Assembly: GCA_013002105.1 (NCBI GenBank)
Contig: JABDKS010000215.1
Location: 1 to 11,684 of the forward strand
Direction of reading: 5' to 3'
DNA: 11,684 nt
DNA from: Pirellulaceae bacterium
GTDB taxonomy: Bacteria; Planctomycetota; Planctomycetia; Pirellulales; Pirellulaceae
Part shown: piece by piece, positions 7,464 through 11,684 of the stretch
How the letters are laid out: each line of letters opens with the position of its first letter
Position numbering within the stretch: position 1 is the first letter of the stretch
Program-made: the position numbers and the translations under genes
Notes under the pieces: generated by a model
Database searches by the model: none
The model's input: only the letters and a program-made list of their open reading frames with translations
What the model was told of the DNA's origin: nothing

Positions 7464-8438
7464 ATGAGCGACAGCGACGGGCTTATTTTTGCGTTTGCAC
7501 TCAAGGGAAACGGAGGCGGCACCCCGCTCACCTGGGACTCAGTGAGGCAGTGGCGTCCACAGCATGGGACGCTCTGGGTCCATCTGGATTACACCGAGAG
7601 TGCCGCGAGGGAGTGGCTGGAAAAAACTAGCGAGATAGAGCCCGTCATCGTGGACGCACTCACGGCAGAGGAAACGCGTCCGCGGAGCCTGGTACACAAG
7701 GGTGGAATGCTGTTGATCCTGCGAGGTGTGAATCTTCATCCGGGAAAAGATCCACAGGACATGATATCCATTCGCTTCTGGATCGACGCAAATCGCATCG
7801 TCACGTTACGGCATCGCCGTGTGATGGCGATTGACGATCTACGCCAGGCGGTTGAGGAAGGACGTGGTCCGGTGAGTTCTGGCGGATTTTTGGAGGCGCT
7901 GGCTGATCGTCTTGTTTTTCGAATGGGGACTGTGATCTCCGACGTGGACGACTGCGTCGACGCACTCGAAGAAAAAGTAATCTCCGAGCAAACCTACGAT
8001 CTTCGCCAGAAGATTTCGGCAATTAGACGGACCGCTATCGGCATGCGCCGTTATCTCGCCCCACAGCGCGACGTCATGGCGCATCTCCACAGCGAAAGAG
8101 TGGATTGGCTTGACGAGATGGATCGCATGCGTCTGAGGGAAATCGCTGACCGCACAACCCGGTATGTCGAGGATCTTGATTCGGTTCGAGATCGGGCCAC
8201 CGTGACGCAGGAAGAACTCAACGGTCGCTTGGCAGAGCAAATGAACAAGACGATGTACATCTTGTCAATTGTCGCGGGTATCTTTCTGCCACTGGGTCTG
8301 CTGACCGGGCTACTGGGTATCAACATTGGCGGCATTCCAGGAACGGAGAACCACTGGGCCTTTACCATCTTTTGCGTTTTGTTGCTTGTCGTCGCGGGCG
8401 GGCAGGTTTGGCTCTTCAAGCGAAAAAGATGGATGTAA
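7464..8438 (+). CDS. zntB: ZntB/CorA-family divalent cation transporter
   Basis: Inner-membrane metal transporter of 324 residues, expected to act as a homopentamer with a large cytoplasmic N-terminal funnel. ZntB members move Zn2+, CorA members Mg2+. The ATG at 7464 has AAGGAG eight bases upstream. Residues 1-260 are soluble and mostly helical in the second half (about 142-262, heptad-like, charged). Two membrane segments sit at the C terminus (about 264-284 and 298-317), joined by LLGINIGGIPG at 283-293. The GIN tripeptide and following GGIPG match the ZntB-type GxN signature better than the CorA GMN. The tail FKRKRWM is basic, consistent with cytoplasmic ends. Length is normal. It stands alone, converging with the TPR gene to its right. 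The metal is inferred from subfamily motif; Mg2+ or another ion cannot be excluded. Confidence 0.87.
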   Translation: MSDSDGLIFAFALKGNGGGTPLTWDSVRQWRPQHGTLWVHLDYTESAAREWLEKTSEIEPVIVDALTAEETRPRSLVHKGGMLLILRGVNLHPGKDPQDMISIRFWIDANRIVTLRHRRVMAIDDLRQAVEEGRGPVSSGGFLEALADRLVFRMGTVISDVDDCVDALEEKVISEQTYDLRQKISAIRRTAIGMRRYLAPQRDVMAHLHSERVDWLDEMDRMRLREIADRTTRYVEDLDSVRDRATVTQEELNGRLAEQMNKTMYILSIVAGIFLPLGLLTGLLGINIGGIPGTENHWAFTIFCVLLLVVAGGQVWLFKRKRWM

Positions 8439-8886
8439 GGGTAGTAAGTTGGGCGTACGACGGCACCGGAGCAAGCATGTCGCGTTTGTGTGATCAAAGT
8501 ACCCAAACAAGCACTTTGGCCGACCATTTTCGAAATGATTTTTCTTTCAAGCACCGGTTTGTCGGCCGAGTTCGTTGCCGGTTGTGTTGAGTCGTCGAGC
8601 GTAGCTGCTCATTGTCCTGGGAAGTCGTTCACCGCCTAGGTCCGAACCGCCGATGTGATTTCAAGGAGCGCTAAGCTGATCGGGCGCGCCAACTAGCCAG
8701 CCGACTCAGTCGAAACGTTTTCAGTTGCTGGGCATCGTGGCATTTTAACGGGACGCGACGAGACACGAATGACGCGGGGGGGCGGGGACTGCGGGGGTGG
8801 GGGTTGCCGCAAACGAGCCAAAGCCTATTGCATCGACCCGGTGGCAGTGAAGGACATCAGTCGGCCTCGCTGCTGCGACGGCCTCT
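8439..8886. other. 448-base spacer between convergent genes
   Basis: No supportable gene was found. It holds the G-rich run at 8776-8803 (own entry) and a weak inverted repeat CAAAGT/ACTTTG (8495-8500 and 8513-8518, 12-base loop), about 56 bases after the transporter stop. That repeat could be a poor terminator but lacks a clean U tract. Confidence 0.5.
8776..8803 (+). other. G-quadruplex motif
   Basis: Four G runs of 7, 4, 5 and 5 bases are separated by loops C, ACTGC and T, giving a canonical plus-strand G4 pattern (four runs of at least three G with loops of 1-5). It lies in the spacer where transcription of the transporter (plus) and the TPR protein (minus) converge, 84 bases beyond the TPR stop. 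A stop or pause role is inference. Confidence 0.7.
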
Positions 8887-10845
8887 TTACTTTCTTGAAT
8901 TCTTGCGTTTCGCTTTTTTTGCTCGCAGTTTTCGTTTCTGGTCGCGTTCGCGTTTGGATACCTCGCGTTCCCAGAGTCCGAATCGCATGACCATCCATTC
9001 GATGAAACCTTCTGTTTCGTGCCAAGAATTCAATTGTTCAAAGATTACATTTGCCGCTTCTTCGGGACTGCCCAACGCGTAATGCTCCGGCACCATCGGT
9101 GGTTCGCTCGATGCAAACACCTCTAGGACATGCGGATTGAACCGAAAAGCGTCAGCAATCGCTTGTCGTGCGGACCGACCGTTGGGACCCTCACGTCGAA
9201 ATTCGACTTGCGCCTTTAAATAGAGCCAACTCGCAGACTCCTCCGGATATCGGTTCAGAACTTCGATCGCCTGTTGCTCGCGATTTTGGCTTAGCAACAA
9301 CGGTATGACTTCGTACCGAACGCCCATGTCGTCGTTCGTGTTCAGTCTCAAAATGTCAAGCATTTGCGCGATAGCTTCGTTGGCTTGCCCATCGTCGGCG
9401 AGAGCCATCGCCAATCCGTATTTGGCTCGCATCAAAGAACGTGTTTCCGAAATACCCCAGAATTTTCCAACTTCTGTTTGGAGCAAGTTCGCATTCTGCG
9501 ACTCGCCGTGCTTGACCGCGTTCGTGAACAACTTGATTTTCTCAGTCGAGTCGTGAATGGATTCCGCCAACAGGACATTGGATTCGACATGCGTTGGGTC
9601 TTCCAGCAAAGCCTGTCGAGCCAGCTGAATCCGCCGTCGCCCATACGTGTCGATTGCCGCGTAGCAGAGGTTGTCGGCTCGATCAAACGGCGTTTTTGAA
9701 GGATAGTCAAAGTCATCCATCGAACCGGTAAACTGGGTGTTGAGCAGTTGGTTCAATTCGTCCAGTTCCATCCCTTCGTTTTGAGCGATCACTTGTTGGA
9801 CCAGTTTGAAATGCCGCTCGTTGCCGCGGGGTTCCGGTATCAGCCCACGATCAATCCACTCTTTTCGGTCCGGCGGGTCCAGCAAATCCGGGATCAAGAT
9901 TTTGCATCGTTTGTTTTTGTTTTGAATTGACACTTGTTTGGACCACTGGCCGGAATCGATTTCTTTTTCCGTTGTTTCCGCCAGCGCGGCCAGCAAAACC
10001 GTGGCAAACTGAAGCTCCTTCGGGCGCGGCGGTCGGGCATCACCGCGAGCACAGAACAGGAACTGAGGAAAGGCATCACCCGTTTCCAGTGGCAGGTCAA
10101 GTTCCCGCCACAACGCTACGTCTGCCGGAATGGCCTCATTGATTCCGTTGAAGGTCAGGCTAAAGATCTGGAGCGAGTCCATATCCAGTCGCCCAGCCAG
10201 CATGTCCCAGTGAGTGCCGCTCGATTCGTAGAACCCAATTCCAAACTCTTGCCGAGCAGCACCCAGAATGGTTGCATACTTCAAGCATCTTGGAGGCTTT
10301 GGCGTTTCGATTTTTAACAAGTCGGCGTCGCAGAAAAATCGCCACGGACGCGCGCGATAGAAAGATGCTGCCGCAACGGCGAATGCTCGAATTTGTTCTT
10401 CCGAGCAATCCGAATCGGCAAGCGAAGGGGCCGTGAACGCATCAAGCATGTGCTCCGTCATGCTGGATTTTACTTCGCACCAGAATTCCGGCTCCGCATC
10501 CCAAGTAACGTGCGTTCCTGAATGGCCGAGTACCTCGCGCAACCTGCCAGCCAGCGCCTCGTCCGTGACGCAAATGCGGGCCGGCCGATACCCGAACTGT
10601 TCTTGCTCGGCGAATTCCAGAAGCTCATTTAGCAACAATTCAAACGGATCACCGTTCGTCTCAGGCTTTCCGTGTACGCGTTCTGCTTCACACGCTACCC
10701 ACAGAGCCATCTTCGCATCCGCCACCGGCGAATCAGCCAGCGCGGCGCCGGCAAGTTCGCCGAAATCAATGACTCCACCTTGCCATTGCGTCTCGTGCTC
10801 AATCGGATAATTCAAAAAGCGAGCCAATTGCTTACTGTTGGACAA
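8887..10845 (-). CDS. TPR/ST7-like protein with DUF7309-like N-terminal region
   Basis: Predicted cytoplasmic protein of 652 residues; the function is unknown. The start is TTG 10845, supported by GGAG seven bases upstream (AACGGAG) and by the absence of a nearby in-frame ATG. Residues 85-130 (RPARICVTDEALAGRL and on) and 150-292 (AFAVAAASFYRARPWRFF, then KYATILGAARQEFGIGFYES and PPRPKELQFATVLL) resemble the DUF6930/DUF7309 type of region as I remember it. Residues 385-600 resemble the TPR-like ST7 family: RRIQLARQALLEDP, then NVLLAESIHDSTE, ETRSLMRAKYGLAMALADDG, ILRLNTNDDMGVRYEVIPLLL, NPHVLEVF, and LGSPEEAANVIFEQL. Such helical repeats bind other proteins. The last 25 residues are very rich in Lys/Arg (KRERDQKRKLRAKKAKRKNSRK), suggesting RNA, DNA or membrane-surface binding, which is inference. 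No signal peptide is present. Domain names should be checked by profile search. Confidence 0.85.
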   Translation of the reverse strand: MSNSKQLARFLNYPIEHETQWQGGVIDFGELAGAALADSPVADAKMALWVACEAERVHGKPETNGDPFELLLNELLEFAEQEQFGYRPARICVTDEALAGRLREVLGHSGTHVTWDAEPEFWCEVKSSMTEHMLDAFTAPSLADSDCSEEQIRAFAVAAASFYRARPWRFFCDADLLKIETPKPPRCLKYATILGAARQEFGIGFYESSGTHWDMLAGRLDMDSLQIFSLTFNGINEAIPADVALWRELDLPLETGDAFPQFLFCARGDARPPRPKELQFATVLLAALAETTEKEIDSGQWSKQVSIQNKNKRCKILIPDLLDPPDRKEWIDRGLIPEPRGNERHFKLVQQVIAQNEGMELDELNQLLNTQFTGSMDDFDYPSKTPFDRADNLCYAAIDTYGRRRIQLARQALLEDPTHVESNVLLAESIHDSTEKIKLFTNAVKHGESQNANLLQTEVGKFWGISETRSLMRAKYGLAMALADDGQANEAIAQMLDILRLNTNDDMGVRYEVIPLLLSQNREQQAIEVLNRYPEESASWLYLKAQVEFRREGPNGRSARQAIADAFRFNPHVLEVFASSEPPMVPEHYALGSPEEAANVIFEQLNSWHETEGFIEWMVMRFGLWEREVSKRERDQKRKLRAKKAKRKNSRK

Positions 10846-11477
10846 GTTAACACTCCGTTTGTTGTTGCTCTTTCGTCCCCAAAGTCTAATTTACTCGCGG
10901 TCAATAATCGACAGTCCGTCCGCCAGTGCTCGCCCACTGTCAATTTCGTCACCCGAGATCGAGACCCCCCAAAGCGAAACGTCGGTTCGACGTACGTCGC
11001 GGTGAGGTCAGACCCTAAACTCTCAGAGTCTCGGGCTTACAGACAGTCACCGTTGACGCGTGGGTTAACACGCTTTGAGACCTTCTGCGACGTCGGCGAC
11101 CGCAACCAGTACTTGTGTTGGCAAGAGACCTGACGAGAAAGCCAAATCACTTCGACGCTGGAGTCGATGCAACCGATGTCTCGAAAAACCACGATCGTTG
11201 AGGCCGTTAAAGGAATGTTCTAGACCCTTGGGGCTCTTGGTCCGGTCGACGTAATTGGCGTGGTGCGAGATAGGTCTCTACGGATGTGCTTCAGGGTTAC
11301 GACACCCGATCATTACGGTCTCAAACTCCGAGCATTTTCCTAGGCTATCAGAAGCATCTCCTCTGAGGATCGATAATCGCCAAGCAAGGCCGCTGGATCC
11401 TCCATTTGCAACTCCGTGGCTTCGAAGTAATCGGTTTAGCGTGCGCTCCTCCGACTCACGTGAGACGAAAGCTCGCT
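10846..11477. other. 632-base intergenic region
   Basis: No supportable gene was found on either strand; the plus-strand open frames here lack ribosome binding sites and family features. A perfect 12-base palindrome CGACGTACGTCG is at 10988-10999. The right-hand boundary (11478) is the stop of a partial TPR gene and the left boundary is the TTG start of the 652-residue gene, so the promoter of that gene should be in the left part. I could not place it. Confidence 0.6.
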
Positions 11478-11684
11478 CTAGTTCGTGCTGCCTGATCCAG
11501 GTGATTCTGTGGGTTTGGCCTTCACGGCCTGCTCTGCCTCGGCCTTGATGATTTTGAAGTCTTCATCATCAGGTCTTATCTCCAATCCCCGCGTTGCATA
11601 ATCCAACGCTTTCACTGGACGGCCGTTGTCCAAGAAGGCTTGAGAGGTCTTCCTTAGCAGCCATACTTTTTCAGGGGTCAATTC
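11478..11684 (-). CDS. C-terminal fragment of a TPR-repeat protein (cut by window edge)
   Basis: Sixty-eight residues ending at TAG (11480-11478); the frame remains open through the window's right edge, so the true start is outside. A TTG at 11681 opens the visible segment but is probably internal. WLLRKTSQAFLDNGRPVKAL followed by DYATRGLEIRPDDEDF is one TPR unit (two helices with the usual Gly, Ala and Pro positions). The tail AKPTESPGSGSTN looks disordered. The partner and function cannot be told from this fragment. It has the same orientation as the 652-residue TPR gene, but the 632-base gap argues against one operon. Confidence 0.75.
   Translation of the reverse strand, partial: ELTPEKVWLLRKTSQAFLDNGRPVKALDYATRGLEIRPDDEDFKIIKAEAEQAVKAKPTESPGSGSTN

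Noticed and set aside
7839..8240. Minus-strand frames over the ZntB-like gene
   Set aside because: Antisense shadows of a clear CorA/ZntB coding region with no start signals of their own.
9934..10317. Plus-strand 127-codon frame inside the TPR gene
   Set aside because: Antisense shadow; no ribosome binding site or recognisable domain.
11255..11548. Plus-strand 97-codon frame
   Set aside because: Runs antisense into the partial TPR gene, lacks a ribosome binding site and has no protein-like features.

Overview
The window looks like a piece of a Pirellulaceae-type planctomycete chromosome (Rhodopirellula or a relative). This is an inference from gene content and style: secreted hydrolases with 'AA'-type signal cleavage sites, a sialate O-acetylesterase-like SGNH hydrolase, a gingipain-like peptidase, a short calcium-binding-repeat protein with an N-terminal 'ELLEVR' motif like those of planctomycete surface proteins, long non-coding gaps of about 400-630 bases, frequent GTG/TTG starts and moderate GC. 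No rRNA, tRNA, CRISPR array, insertion sequence or phage gene was seen.

Left part (1-3532, all minus strand). Reading along the minus strand, a frameshifted beta-roll/calcium-binding-repeat gene (3532-2877) is followed by a sodium:solute symporter (2705-1245). After a 36-base gap comes a secreted zinc metallopeptidase (1208-147) whose HExxH, Tyr and Glu spacing recalls anthrax lethal factor. Symporter and peptidase are probably one operon. The symporter starts at GTG, but just upstream lies an excellent Shine-Dalgarno plus ATG in another frame.

Middle part (3533-7070). A 500-base divergent spacer containing a near-perfect hairpin leads into a secreted sialate O-acetylesterase-like enzyme (4033-5100, plus). 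Directly after its stop is a 16-base tandem repeat. A small DUF3565-like Cys/His protein (5595-5341, minus) is divergent from a secreted clan CD (C25/gingipain-like) cysteine peptidase (5694-7070, plus).

Right part (7071-11684). A ZntB/CorA-type transporter (7464-8438, plus) converges on a 652-residue TPR/ST7-like protein (10845-8887, minus). The spacer between them carries a strong G-quadruplex motif. After a 632-base gap, the C-terminal tail of another TPR protein runs off the right edge (11684-11478, minus).

The genes do not form one evident pathway. The common theme is the cell surface and periplasm: two unrelated secreted peptidases, a polysaccharide/sialate-type esterase and two membrane transporters. 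No convincing new multi-gene system was found. The best leads are the two unusual peptidases, the frameshifted surface-protein gene and the symporter's leader arrangement.
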